A stretch of DNA of 64,000 nucleotides from Phocoena phocoena (GCF_963924675.1 NC_089226.1:44409124-44473123); one strand, 5' to 3'. Shown: positions 12,963 to 25,922, counted from the stretch's first letter. The notes: a model not told the origin generated them from the sequence alone. Numbers and translations are program-made.

Positions 12963-13415
12963 TTACTTGAACTCCTTTTTTAGTTATATATGCCAAAAAT
13001 GACGTAACTGATTCAGCATCAAAATAATCTGATCCATCAGTGACAACACAATCAAAAATTCTTTGCTGAAAGCAATCTTATAATTTATGGATCTATTTAC
13101 AAAGGACCCAAATTTCAAGACATTTGCTACCTAGTCATTAATGTCATTCACTTCAGCGACAATGGCACCAATATTTTGAGTTCTCCACTGCTTTGGTACC
13201 CTGTAAGTTTTTACCCCTTCTGTGCCTGCATAGTGATGAGAATGGATCCAGTTTAGGTGAGAGGTATGACTTTCTTCTGAAAAGTCGAAGGGAGATTGTG
13301 AAAGGGGAGGTGGTAAAGAAGAACACTCAGGAGGCTTCTCATTCAGATTCATTTTAGAAAACAACAGATGGGAGGAAGATCTGGAAATAAATTTCTTTAA
13401 AACTCTCTGTGCCAT
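12963..13415 (-). pseudogene. Unidentified decayed protein-like segment
   Basis: A minus-strand frame from an ATG at 13415 runs 94 codons to a stop at 13131 (starts MAQRVLKKFISRSS, later KTYRVPKQWRTQNIGAIVAE). About 40 bp further on, another frame stays open for about 40 codons to about 12963 (includes FDCVVTDGSDYFDAESVTSF). Both pieces look protein-like rather than repeat-like, and a frameshift between them would suit an old retrocopy lying in the TYR sense. I do not recognise the protein and see no splice-site logic, poly-A tail or target duplication. It could be chance. Confidence 0.3.
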
Positions 13416-13489
13416 GTACCCTTTAGAGAGTCTTAGTGAACCTATAGTAGTATCTATCCCAATCTGAAGATACTGCTGTACAGAAAAGA

Positions 13490-13700
13490 TTTTTAGAGCT
13501 AAGCAACCTGGGTTTAAATTCTGTGTTACTTAGTGAAAGTATTACCTTTGTCAAGTTATATTTTGTGAGCCTCAGTTTCTTCATTGGTAAGAGAGGGAAT
13601 AATTAATGCCCATCTCTCATAGTCTGATGAGGATTTTTTTTATAACAGGTGTGATGCATCTAGTATAGAATCTGGCACAAAATGAGTGCTTCCTGAGTAA
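13490..13700 (+). repeat. MIR SINE
   Basis: Plus MIR: 'aacctgggtttaaattctgtg', 'gtgagcctcagtttcttcat', 'gtctgatgaggat', 'tctggcacaaaatgagtgct'. Confidence 0.75.
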
Positions 13701-15536
13701 TAGCTATCATTTCTCTAAGCTTGTTGCATTTGATAAATGGGTACCTATCATGAGAGCTACTAGCCAAGAAGATGGAACGCTCCCACTGCAGAAAAGCCTC
13801 TTTTGCCACAAATCTCCACCACCAGGGTCCATCCTAATACCAGACACTTCTCTCCTCCTGAACTCCATTTCTCTGCAGAAACCTGCCTGCTGCTTGCCCT
13901 CAGCTAACAATAGATGTTTCGGGGTGATTCTGGAAACTAGAATTGCTATTCTAAGAGTGTTTTCAGCAGGGCTAGTGTTTCTTTACTCACTTCTTTTGCT
14001 AACTTTCCAGATGTTGCACCTAGGAAAGTCTCCAATATTATTATGAAGGATATGTGAATAAGAAGCACATGGGGGAGAGACCTTCATGATGGCAGAGGAG
14101 TGAGATGTGGAGATCGCCTTCCTCCCCACAAATACATCAGAAATACATCTACATGTAAAACAACACCTACAGAACACCCACTGAACACTGGCAGAAGACC
14201 TCAGACTTCCCAAAAGGCAAGAGACTCCCCACATACCTGGGTATGGCAAAAGAAAAAAGAAAAAACAGAGACAAAAGGATAGGGATGGGACCTGCACCAG
14301 TGGGAGGGAGCTGTGAAGGAGGAAAGGTTTCCACACACTAGGAAGCCCCTTCACTGGTGGAGACGGGGGGTGGTGGGAGGGAAGCTTCAGAAACACAGAG
14401 GAGAGCACAGCAACAGGGGTGCAGAGGGCAGAGTGGAGAGATTCCCACACAGAGGATCAGTGCTGACCCGCACTCACCAGCCTGAGAGGCTTGTCTGCTC
14501 ACCTGCCGGGGGGAGTCTAGTCTGGGAGCTGAGGCTCAGGCTTCGGAGGTCAGATTCCAGGGAGAGGACTGGGGTTGGCTGCGTAAACACAGCCAGAAGG
14601 GGGCTAGTGTGCCACAACTAGCCAGAAGGGAGTCCGGGGAAAAGTCTGGAGCTGCCGAAGAGGCAAGAGACCATTGTTTGGGGTGCGTGATGAGAGGGGA
14701 TTAAGAGTGCCACCTAAATGAGCTCCAGAGATGGGCATGAGACGCTAAGGCTACTGCTGCAGCCACCAAGAAGCCTGTGTGCAATCACAGGTCACTATCC
14801 ACACCACCCCTCCCGGGAGCCTGTGCAGCCTGCCACTGCCAGGGTCCCATGACCCAGGGACAACTTCCCCGGGAGAATACATGGCATGCCTCAGGCTGGT
14901 GCAATGTCACGCCGGCCTCTAACGCCGCAGGCTCACCCCACATTCCATATCCCTCCCTCCGCCCAGCCTGAGCGAGCCAGAGCCCCCTAATCTGCTACTC
15001 CTTTAACCCGGTCCTGTCTGGGTGAAGAACAGACACCCTCAGGTGACCTACACACAGAGGCAGGGCCAAATCCAAAGCTGAACCCCGGGAGCTGTGCGAA
15101 CAAAGAAGAGTAAGGGAAATCTCTCCCATCAGCCTCAGGAGCAGTGGATTAAATCTCCACAATCAACTTGATGTATCCTGCATCTGTGGAATACCTGAAT
15201 AGACAATGAATCATCCCAAAATTGAGCTGGTGGACTTTGGAAGCAACAATATATACATTTTTATCCTTTTTCTCTTGTTGTGAGTGTGTATGTGTATGCT
15301 TTGCGTGATTTTGTCTGTATAGCTTTGGTTTTACCATATTATCTACAGTTCTGTCTGTCCATTTTCTTTTTATTTTTTAGGTATCATTTTTAGTGCTTAT
15401 TATCATTCGTGGATTTGTGTTTTGGTTTGGTTGTTCTCTTCTTTTTTCCTTTTTCTTTTTTTCCTCTTTTTTAATTACTTTTTAATTTTTTATTTTTAAT
15501 AATTATTTTTTATTTTAATAATTTTATTTTATTTTA

Positions 15537-15537
15537 G

Positions 15538-15585
<48 letters not shown>

Positions 15586-15588
15586 TCA
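15537..15588. repeat. (CTTT)n microsatellite in L1-A 5'UTR
   Basis: About a dozen TTTC units without interruption. L1-D has a shorter, impure T-rich tract at the same place, so it grew from the L1's own pyrimidine-rich region. Confidence 0.9.
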
Positions 15589-16108
15589 TTTTTCTCCCTT
15601 TTCTTCTGAGCCATGTGGCTGACAGGTCCTTGGTGCTTCAGCTGGCTGTCAGGCCTGTGCCTCTGAGGTGGAAGAGCCGAGTTTAGGACATTGGTCAACC
15701 ACAGACCTCCCAACTCCATGTAATATTAAACAGCAAAAACTCTCCCAGAGATCTCCATCTCAACGCTAAGACCCAGCTCCACTCAATGATAAGCAAGCTA
15801 CAGTGCTGGACACCCTATACCAAACAATTAGCAAGATAGGAACACAACCCCACCTATTAGCAGAGAGGATGCCTAAAATCGTAATAAGTCACAGACACCC
15901 CAAAACACACCACCAGACGTGGTCCTGCCCACCAGAAAGACAAGACCCAGTGTCATCCTCCAGGACACAGGCACTAGTCCCCTCCACCAGGAAGCCTACA
16001 CAACCCACTGGACAAACCTTAGCCACTGGGGGCGGACACCAAAAACAACGGGAGCTACAAACCTGCAGCCTGCAAAAAGGAGAACCCAAATACAGTAAGT
16101 TAAGCAAA

Positions 16109-17001
16109 ATGAGAAGACAGAAAAACACACAGCAGATGAAGGAGCAAGCTAAAAACCCACCAGACCAAACAAATAAAGAGGAAACAGGCAGTCTACCTGA
16201 AAAAGAATTCAGAGTAATGATAGTAAAGATGATCCAAAAATCTTGGAAATACAATGGAGAAAATAAAGAAACGTTTAACAAGGACCTAGAAGAACTAAAG
16301 AGCAAACAAGCAATGATGAACAACACAATAAATGAAATTTAAAAATTCTCTAGAAGGAATCAATAGCAGAATAACTGAGGCAGAAGAACGGATAAGTGAC
16401 CTGGAAGATAAATTAGTGGAAATAACTACTGCAGAGCAGAATAAAGAAAAGAGAATGAAAAGAATTGAGGACAGTCTCAGAGACCTCAGGGACAACATTA
16501 AATGCACCAACATTCAAATTATTGGGGTCCCAGAAGGAAGAGAAAAAGAAAGGGACTGAGAAAATATTTGAAGAGATTATAGATGAAAACTTCCCTAATA
16601 TGGGAAAGGAAATAGTTAATCAAGTCCAGGAAGTGCAGAGAGTCCCATACAGGGTAAACTCAAGGAGAAACACACCAAAACACTTATCAATCAAACTATC
16701 AGAAATTAAATACAAAGAAAAAATATTAAAAGCAGTAAAGGAGAAACAACAAATAACATACAAGGGAATCCCCATTAGGTTAACAGCTGATCTTTCAGCA
16801 GAAACTCTGCAAGCCAAGAGGGAGTAGCAGAATATATTTAAAGTGGTGAAAGGGCAAAACCTACAACCAAGATTCCTCTACCCAGTAAGGTTCTCATTCA
16901 GATTCGACAGAGAAATTGAAACATTTACAGACAAGCAAAAGCTAAGAGAATTCAGCACCACTAAACCAGCTTTACAACAAATGCCAAAGGAACTTCTCTA
17001 G
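16109..17001 (+). pseudogene. L1-A ORF1 (RNA-binding chaperone), broken
   Basis: Starts MRRQKNTQQMKEQ, like L1-D. The coiled-coil region (heptads around NSRITEAEERISDLEDKLVE) and the RRM-like part with IIGVPEG are present. The terminal domain includes IPIRLTADLSAETLQA. At least two frameshifts (near 16335 and 16540) and an in-frame stop at 16825 break it. The intact family protein is roughly 300 residues, forms trimers and coats L1 RNA in the cytoplasm. Confidence 0.9.
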
Positions 17002-17059
17002 GCAAGAAACACAGGAGAAGGAAAAGACTTACAATAACAAACTCAAAACAATTAAGAAA

Positions 17060-20000
17060 ATGGTAATAGGAACATACATATCGATAATTACCTTAAATGT
17101 AAATGGATTAAATGCTCCAACCAAAAGACATAGACTGGCTGAATGGATACAAAAACAAGAGCCGTAGATATGCTATCTACAAGAGACCCACTTCAGACCT
17201 AGGGACACATACAGACTGAAGGTGAGGAGATGGAAAAAGATACTCCATGCAAATAGAAATCAAAAGAAAGCTGGAGTAGCAATTCTCAGGCAAAACAGAC
17301 TTCAAAATAGACAGTACAACAAGAGACAAATAAGGACACTACATAATGATCAAGGGAGCTATCCAAGAAGAAGATATAACAATTGTATATATTTATGTAC
17401 CCAACATAGGGGCACCTCAATACATACGGTAAATGCTAACAGCCATAAAAGGGGAAATCAACAATAACACAATCATAGTAGGGGACTTTAACACCCACTT
17501 TCACCAATGGACAGACCAACCAGATTGAAAATAAATAAGGAAACACAAGCTTTAAGTGATACATTAAACAAGATGGACTCAATTGATATTTATAGGACTT
17601 TCCATCCAAAAACAACAGAATACACTTTCTTCTCAAGTGCTCATGGAACATTCTCCAGGATAGATCATACTTTGGGTAACAAAACAAGCCTTGGTAAATT
17701 TAAGAAAATTGAAATCATATCAAGTATCTTTCTTGACCACAACGCTATGAGACTAGATATCAATTACAGGAAAAAATGTGTAAATAATACAGATACAGGG
17801 AGGCTAAACAATACACTACTTAATAACCAACAGGTCACTGAAGAAATCAAAGACCTAATCAAAAAATACCTAAAAACAAATGACAATGAAAACACAACGA
17901 ACCAAAACCTATGGGACACAGCAAAAGCGGTTCTAAGAGGGAAGTTTATAGCATTACAATCCTACCTCAAGAAACAAGAAACATCTCAAATAAACAACCT
18001 AAACTTACGCCTAAAGCTATTAGAGAAGGAAGAACAAAAATACCCCAAAGTTAGCAGAAGGAAAGAAATCATAATGAGTAGATCAGCAATAAATGAAAAA
18101 GAAATGAAGGAAACAATAGCAAAGATCAGTAAAACTAAAACCTGGTTCTTTGAGAAGATAAACAAAATTGATAAACCATTAGCCAGACTCATCAAGAAGA
18201 AAAGGGAGAAGACTCAAATCAATAGAATTAGAAATGAAAAAGAAGTAACAACTGACACTGCAGAAATACAAAGGATCATGAGAGATTACTACAAGTAACT
18301 ATATGCCAATAAAATGGACAACCTGGAAGAAATGGACAGATTCTGAGAAAAGCACAACCTTCCAACACTGAACCAGGAAGAAATAGAAAATATAAGCAGA
18401 GCAATCACAAGCCCTGAAATTAAGACTGTGATTAAAAATCTTCCAACAAACAAAAGCCCAGGACCAGATGGCTTCACAGGTAAATTCTATCAAACATTTA
18501 GAGAAGAGTTAACACCTATCCTTCTCAAACTCTTCCAAAATATAGCAGAGGGAGGAACACTCCCAAACTCATTCTACAAGGCCACCATCACCCTGACACC
18601 AAAACCAGACAAAGAAGTCACAAAGAAAGAAAGCTACAGGCCAATATCACTGATGAATATAGATGCAAAAGTCCTGAACAAAATATTATGAAACACGATC
18701 CAACAGCACATTAAAAGGATCATACACCGGGATCAAGTGGGGTTTTTCCCAGGAATGCAAGGATTCTTCAATATACGCAAATCAATCAATGTGATACACC
18801 ATATTAACAAATTGAAGGATTAAAAACCATATGATCATCTCAATAGATGGAGAAAAAGCTATCGACAAAATTCAACATCCATTTATGATAAAAAAAAACC
18901 CTCCAGAATGTAGGCATAGAGGGAACTTACCTCAACATAAAAAAGGCCATGTATGACAAACCCACAGCCAACATCATTTTCAATTTTGGAAAACTGAAAG
19001 CATTTCCACTAAGATCAGGAACAAGACAAGGTTGCCCACACTCACCACTATTATTTAACATAGTTTTGTAAATTTTAGCCACAGGAATCTGAGAAGAAAA
19101 AAAAATAAAAGGAATCCAAATCAGAAAAGATGTAAAGCTGTCACTGTTTGCAGATGACATGATACTATATACAGAGAATCCTAAAGACGCTACCAGAAAA
19201 CTACCAGTGCTAATCAATGAATTTGGTAAAGTAGCAAGATACAAAATTAATGCACAGAAATCTCTTGCATTCCTATACACTAAGGATGAAAAATCTGAAA
19301 GAGAAATTAAGGAAACACTCCCATTTACCATTGCAACAAAAAGAATAAAATATCTAGGAATAAACCTACCTAAGGAGACAAAAGACCTGTATGCAGAAAA
19401 CTGTAAGGTACTAATGAAAGAAATTAAAGATGATTGGAACAGATGGAGAGATATACCATGTTCCTGGATTGGAAGAATCAACACTGTGAAAATGACTATA
19501 CTACCCAAAGCAATCTACAGATTCAATGCAATCCCTATCAATGTACCAATGGCATTTTTCACAAAACTAGAACAAAAAATTTCACAATTTGTATGGAAAC
19601 ACAAAAGACTCCGAATAGCCAAAGCAATTTTGAGAAAAAAACGGAGCTGGAGGAATCAGGCTCCCGGACTTCAGACTATATGCTACAAAGCAACAGGAAT
19701 CAAGACAGTATGGTACTGGCACAGAAACAGACATATAGATCAATGGAACAGCATAGAAAGCCCAGAGATAAATCCACACACATATGGTCACCTTATTTTT
19801 GATAAAGGAGGCAAGGATATACAATGGAGAAAAGACAGCCTCTTCAATAAGTGGTGCTGGGAAAACTGGATAGGTACATGTAAAAGAATGAAATTAGAAC
19901 ACTGCCTAACACCATACACAAAAATAAACTTAAAATGGATTGAAGACTTAAATGTAAGGCCAGACACTATAAAACTCTTAGAAGAAAACATAGGCAGAAC

Positions 20001-20850
20001 ACTCTATGACATAAATCACAGCAAGATCCCTTTTGACCCATCTCCTAGAGAAATGGAAATAAAAACAAAAATAAACAAATGGGACCTAATGAAACTTCAA
20101 ATCTTTTGCACAGCAGAGGAAACCATAAACAAGACAAAAAGACAACCCTCAGAATAGGAGGAAATATTTGCAAATGGAGCAACTGACAAAGCACTAATCT
20201 CCAAAATATATAAGCAGCTCATGCAGCTCAAGATCAAAATAACAAACAACCCAGTCCAAAAATGGGCAGAATAGCTAAATAGACATTTCTCCAAAGAAGA
20301 TATACAGATTGCCAACAAACACATGAAAGGATGTTCAACATCACTAATCATTAGGGAAATGGAAATCAAAACCACAATGAGGTATCATCTCACACCAGCC
20401 AGAATGGCCATCATCAAAAAATCTACACACAATAAATGCTGGAGAGGCTGTGGAGAAAAGGGAACCCTCTTGCTCTGTTGGTGGGAATGTAAATTGATAC
20501 AGCCACTATGGAGAACAGTATGGAGGTTCCTTAAAAAACTAAAAATAGAGCTACCATACGACCCAGCAATCCCACTACTGGGCATATACCCTGAGAAAAC
20601 CATAATTCAAAAAGAGTCATGTACCACAATGATACTTCCAGCTCTATTTACAATAGCCAGGACATGGAAGCAACCTAAGTGTCCATCGACAGATGAATGG
20701 ATAAAGAAGATGTCGTGCATATACACAATGGAATATTTCTCAGCCATCAAAAGAAAGGAAACTGAGTTATTTGTAGTGAGGTGGATGGACCTAGAGTCTG
20801 TCATACAGAGTGATTATGTCAGAAAGAGAAAAACAAATACCATATGCTAA
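17060..20850 (+). pseudogene. L1-A ORF2 (endonuclease / reverse transcriptase), broken
   Basis: Begins with the AP-endonuclease domain (ITLNVNGLNAP), continues with the DFNT-type and IDHTLG endonuclease motifs. The RT domain carries [15 protein letters not shown], the [10 protein letters not shown] catalytic motif near 19140-19170, and the C-terminal zinc-knuckle region ([19 protein letters not shown]). Frame breaks occur in the endonuclease and in the fingers region (stops at 18298, 18691 and near 19070). The YxDD-equivalent FADD is intact, but the frame cannot give a full protein. Confidence 0.92.
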
Positions 20851-21523
20851 CAGATATATATGGAATCTTAAAACAAATTTTGGTTATGAAGAACTTAGGG
20901 GCAGGACAGGAATAAAGACGCAGATGTAGAGAATGGACTTGAGGACACGGATAGGGGGAAGGGTAACCTGGGACGAAGTAAGAGAGTGGCATGGACATAT
21001 ATACACTACCAAATGTAAAATAGCTAGCTAGTGGGAAGCAGCCACATAGCACAGGGAGATCAGCTTGGTGCTTTGCGACCACCTAGAGGGTGGGATATGT
21101 AGGGTGGGAGGGAGACACAAGAGGGAGGAGATATGGAGATATATGTATATGAATAACTGATTCACTTTGTTATAAAGCAGAAACTAGCATACCATTGTAA
21201 AGCAATTGTACTCCAATAAAGATGTTAAAAAAAGAATAGCGCATGGGGTTTGTCAGAACACATTGTGTTATGTGCTCAGAAATAGTTCAAGGGTACATGT
21301 TGGACAAATAGCCGACCTCTTTGTGATGTACCAGATTGTTAATATAGACAATCTGATTATATTAACAATTTTTAATCAACTATGTATATCTTGACTCTTA
21401 AAATAGACTGGAAATGCCTCAGAAGCAGAGATCAAAGACTTTGCTTTGGTTTTCCATAGTCAAAAACAGAGCCTTGCATATCTTTGTATTTAATCGAAAA
21501 GTAAATATAAAATACTTCTCGAT

Positions 21524-21526
<3 letters not shown>

Positions 21527-21589
<63 letters not shown>
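21527..21589. repeat. (TA)n(CA)n microsatellite
   Basis: Roughly 40 bp of TA followed by about 20 bp of CA, directly preceding an L1 3' fragment at the junction. Confidence 0.9.
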
Positions 21590-22055
21590 TATACATACAG
21601 TGGAATACTATCCAGCCATAAAAAAGGAACAAAATTTTGCCATTTGCAGCAACATGGATGTACTCCGAGGGCATAATGCTAAGTGAAATAAGTCAGACAG
21701 AGAAAGCCAAATACTGTATGATATCACTTATATGTGGAATCTAAAAAAAATACAAGCTAGTGAATATAACAAGGAAGAAGCAGACACAGATATAGAGAAC
21801 AAACTAGTGGTTACCAGTGGGAAGAGGGGAGGAGGGAGGGGCAATGTAGGGGTAGTGGAGTAAGTGGTACAAACTATTAGGTATAAAATAAGCTACAAGG
21901 ATATATTTTACAACATGGGGAATAAAGACAATATTTTATAATAACTATAAATGGAGGATTACTTTTAAAAGTTGTGAATGACTATATTGTACACTTGTAA
22001 CTTATATAATATGGCACAGAAAACATACTGCAATTTTTAAAAAAGGATTGAAAAA
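21590..22055 (+). mobile_element. Older L1 3' end (ORF2 C-terminus + 3'UTR)
   Basis: Starts 'agtggaatactatccagcca', then 'aataagtcagacagagaaag', 'acaaactagtggttaccagtg' and 'tgtacacttgtaacttatat', ending in an A-rich tail. 5'-truncated and belongs to an older L1 family than A-D. Confidence 0.85.
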
Positions 22056-22414
22056 AATACTTCTCAGTCCTTCACTAATACCATGCTATAAAGCTTGCGA
22101 GTAGGAAAGATAACATTTCTTTCCATAAAATCTACAAGGGACCTTTAAAGAGCTCTACTCTGCTGCTTGTTAAGTGACAAAATAAAGAAAATGTCATGGA
22201 TGCGCATAATATAAAAATGTGAATAAATTATTTTCTATTTTACTTCTTCACACAATTCAATTTTTGGCTGGTAAATCACCTTGAAAAAATAGAAATGATT
22301 ACATCAACATCAGTAGTCTCTCTTGCTGAGATTTTATTCCCTTTTGGAAGCACAAGTGAAAAGGAAATTCTAGGCACAAATAATAATAATTTATACATCA
22401 AATTTTCAAATGTC

Positions 22415-22570
22415 TTTCATGTACATGATCTCATTTGAATCCCAGGGCTACTTGTGATATGAATACTATCATTGTCCTAATTTTACAGTGAGAAGACTTA
22501 AGTTTATAGAAGTTAAAAAACACACCTAAATTCAAGCTAGAAACGGAGGCAATCAAGGAATTGACCATGG
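22415..22570 (-). repeat. MIR SINE fragment
   Basis: Reverse MIR: 'catgatctcatttgaatccc', 'cctaattttacagtgagaag', 'gaagttaaaaaacacacct'. Confidence 0.7.
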
Positions 22571-23062
22571 CTCTGATCGATTTAAAATCCCATACTCTTT
22601 TCTGTACACTGGAGTGGGGTAGTGTTTATACTCACTTGCTGACACATCTTGGAAACCTCCTTTTATTATGCACTGTGAAATGAATTTAGTGACTTGCTAT
22701 TTTCATCCATTGAATATCAGCAAGGCGCAGAATGCATTATTGGGTCTCTCTTGTCCAAGGATTCCCCACAGATGGAAAGTCTAATAAGCCAGCAGGGACC
22801 TTGTTAGCAGTTACAGATGCCAAAATGGCTCAGAGTTCTTTGTGAAGGGCAGTGACAGTTGCCCAAATTACCCTGTGTTATGCCTTCAAGTCTGTGTGCT
22901 ACATTCCTATGGGAAATTAATAAACATAGTTTCAGGCTGATGATAAAAATAGGAAACTTCAACTTGTCCCTCCATTTCTTTTTCTCTTTCATTTCTTACC
23001 AATAGCACTCTGGAGACTTTTTGTATTTGTTTGTTTGTCTGTTTTTAATATTGATGCCTATC

Positions 23063-23176
23063 TCTGACCCCTGGAGATTCAAATTTAATTGGTACAGAGT
23101 GGGGCTCAGGCACTTGGAATTTTAAAAACACCTCAGGTGATTCTACTGTGCAACCAGGGTTGAAATTCACTGATGT
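23063..23176 (+). mobile_element. MER5A-like hAT element fragment
   Basis: 'ctggagattcaaatttaattggtacagagtggggctcagg', then 'cacctcaggtgattctactgtgcaaccagggttgaaattcactga', in the layout of MER5-type hAT MITEs. Confidence 0.7.
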
Positions 23177-24164
23177 AGGCAAAACTGCTATCTCTAAACT
23201 TGAACTTGCACTTTAAAAACTTTACCTCTGAATATATTATTTCCTTCACCTGAAATGTTCTCCTCCTATATTCTGACAGTCTAAAAATGCTTCTTTCTTT
23301 CAAATTCCACATCATGAACTTCTGCCTTGAAATATTTTCCTATTGATAACTGCTCCAGCGTGTACCCTTGAAAATGATGTTTAAAAACATTGAGCAACTA
23401 CTACATGGCAGGCACTGGGTAGGCATTTTCACATATATCATCTTTTTAAATTCAGAATACTCCTTTCTAGGAAACTGGGCTATATAGTTGTTGCACTTTA
23501 TCATGCCTGTTGGAGTTTGAAATGTGAAAAAGTACATGGTTAAATCTTCAGAACAGAGTACATTTAATTTATTTGATTTAATTTTAAGTGCAACTCTAAC
23601 TTATTTTAACATTTCATAGAGTTTCAGGGACATAATTGGAGAAAAGAAACCTAAAAGAAGATAGAAAAATGTATATTGATGCATCTAAAGATTGAAGAGA
23701 AGGGACTGTTAGGCCGCCTGGCTACATTCCCTCTAATTCACTCTCCTAATGTGCAGCTGTATTCTGGAACTATGAAGTGCATATCCTCACAAGGTTACAC
23801 ACAATGATTTTATGAGGTTGTATTTAATGGCTGAGTACTTTTTAAAAGCTTGTAATTTAAGCTACTTGCAGCAGAAATATAATATCGCAGATCAAAAAAG
23901 ATACTGGGATCTAAGCAAGTCCCTAGGTGTAATGGAAGCCTTAACTTTCACTCCACCTTCAAGGTCTCCCAAATGAAGTGCTAGCTCTACAGCCACAGAT
24001 GTAATTAATTAGCATTTATGTTTATTAGAAAATACTTTTAATTTGACTCAGGAAATTCCTTCAACTACTGGGAACAAAGCAATGAAGCAAATACTGTGGT
24101 GGGTGATCATTTCTTATCATATAATTATTAGATGACATATAATCACAAATGCTCCACAAATTAC

Positions 24165-24333
24165 ATGGTTTTCAAAAGTGCAGTCCCAGAGCCTGTAAAT
24201 TTGTTAGAAATGCAAATACTCTAGCCCTACCAAAAACTACTGAATCAGAAAGTCACTGAGATTCATCATTTGTGTTAACAAGTCTTCCAGGTGATTCTAA
24301 CGCACACTAAAGTTTGCATTAGAGAATCACTGC
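24165..24333 (+). mobile_element. MER5A hAT element
   Basis: 'tgttagaaatgcaaatactc', 'ctactgaatcagaaagtcac', 'gtcttccaggtgattctaac' and 'cactaaagtttgcattagag' match the MER5A order. Confidence 0.85.
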
Positions 24334-24702
24334 TCTAACTGTTTTCATTGTTTGCCCAAAGACAATGGTGAATTAGTCAAAATTATAGTCATCTCCATAA
24401 ACTCAATGAAAAAGAAGAGAATTATTTCATGTGTTATCACTTGAAATTGTTTATTATTTTAAACATCAGACTAATTTCTCCTCTTGGTAACATCAATGTT
24501 TGTGTGTGTGTTTGTGTGTATAAAGAACATGATGTGTAATTACATGTTAAATACACAGTATATACATGATTTACACCATCCAGTGATTTCTTTCAACATT
24601 TCTTAAATCTTATTTCCAGTTTATAAACACATCTGTAAAGTGATCTTACACATTCAGAATAATGGTCCATTCTTCATTTAAAATTTGCCTGAAACTTGTT
24701 TT

Positions 24703-24909
24703 TCTTTTTTTTTTTTTTCAGTACGCGGGCCTCTCACTGTTGTGGCCCCTCCCGTTGCGGAGCACAGGCTCCGGACGCGCAGGCTCAGCGGCCATGGCTC
24801 ACGGGCCCAGCCGCTCCGCGGCATGTGGGATCTTCCCGGACCGGGGCACGAACCCGCGTCCCCTGACTCGGCAGGCAGACTCTCAACCACTGTGCCACCA
24901 GGGAAGCCT
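24703..24909 (-). mobile_element. CHR-type cetacean SINE, full length
   Basis: Full-length inverted copy with poly-T (poly-A) at 24703-24718, the 'gtacgcgggcctctcactgt' and 'ctccgcggcatgtgggatct' body and 'caccagggaagcc' end. A perfect 13-bp target duplication, tgaaacttgtttt, lies at 24690-24702 and 24910-24922. CpGs are well kept, so it is fairly young. The tRNA-derived promoter boxes are present, but this is not a tRNA gene. Frames here are SINE-derived. Confidence 0.95.
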
Positions 24910-25199
24910 TGAAACTTGTTTTAAGGTAAAACTTTATAATGGCTTTCTATATTCTAAGATTAGATTTGTGCATTTGGGAGGAGTCAGGAGTCAAAGCAGA
25001 GTCATTTAGTTCACTAAATTACACAGACTGAACCAAGCAAAGATCTTCAAAGACAAAGTGTTATTCACGCTATATTCTCTTCCCTGCTCTTACTTATGAC
25101 TGAATTGATAGTACTTGCTGCAGTTGGTATATTTCACTAGGTGTGCTAAATCTTTGATAATATATTAATATTAATGCTAACTATTTTTGAAGCAAAAGT

Positions 25200-25489
25200 A
25201 GGGTCACCAACCATCTTAGTCCCTGTTTGCCCCAGACTGTTCTGATTTTAGCACTGAAAGCCATGGGTCCTAGGTAGAGCCAGCTTCATAAGCATGCAAC
25301 TGAGTGTTCCCCACCCATACCTGTCCATAGGTGGTTTAGTGCTTTGCTGTTGCTATCTTGAAAATTTTAATAGTTTTTGAACAAGCTGTTTCATGTTTTC
25401 ATTTTGTTCTAGACGCTGAAAATTATATAGTTCATCCTAGTTCTGGGAAACTCCATAGTCCTGGGCAAACAAGGATGGTTAGTCACCCT
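25200..25489. mobile_element. hAT-type MITE with inverted repeats and 8-bp TSD
   Basis: Terminal inverted repeats: 5' agggtcaccaaccatctta against the reverse complement of the 3' end, agggtgactaaccatcctt. Flanking 8-bp duplication gcaaaagt (25192-25199) and gcaaaaat (25490-25497), one mismatch. 290 bp, no coding capacity. Orientation is arbitrary and the family name not assigned. Confidence 0.85.
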
Positions 25490-25780
25490 GCAAAAATTCT
25501 ATATAACATCCCTTCATTGGCTTGATTTGATAGGGCATTTCTATCGTACACAAGTCTATTAAATCATTTAAATGTGTCCTACAAGCTCATTCATGTCTTT
25601 GCTTTTTAATTAGACAAGGTCATTTAATGATATTTTCATATGCAAGTCACAGATTGTCTCTATATCCATAATTTTCCATAATGAATATTATAACATATTT
25701 GCATTACATGTTATATTTCACAGAGCACTTTCTGGCACATTTTTTCATTTGACATTCCCAGTAGTGTACTAGCAAAATAT

Positions 25781-25922
25781 TAACCAGATCTCAGAGGGAA
25801 AATGGGGCTGGTTGTGGACAATATGTTGATTTGTAGCATTTGTCAATTTCCATAGTGTAAATATTCCCATGATTATTAATTTCAAATGCCAACTTGTTGT
25901 CATTGAGTAAAGGGTTGGGAAA
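25781..25922 (+). repeat. Unassigned dispersed repeat, copy 2
   Basis: Diverged relative of 8362-8483 (see there); aligned words include tgatttgtagca, tgtaaata, gtcattgag and gttgggaaaa. Confidence 0.5.

Larger units (their letters stand above)
14074..21233 (+). mobile_element. L1-A: near full-length cetartiodactyl L1
   Basis: About 7.16 kb with 5'UTR (14074-16108), ORF1 (16109-17001), ORF2 (17060-20850) and 3'UTR ending ccaataaagatgttaaaaaa. The 5'UTR start resembles L1-D (catgatggcagaggagtgag against agatggtggaagagtaagac). Flanks give a probable imperfect target duplication (aagaagcacatgggg at about 14060-14074; aagaatagcgcatgggg at 21232-21248). CpGs in the 5'UTR are largely decayed relative to L1-D. 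The insert is antisense to TYR. Multiple stops and frameshifts make it non-autonomous today. Confidence 0.95.

Noticed and set aside
24662..25009. 115-codon frame with GC-rich codons, and others at 59293-59522
   Set aside because: They translate the CHR SINE body on either strand; the same peptide words occur at both SINE copies.
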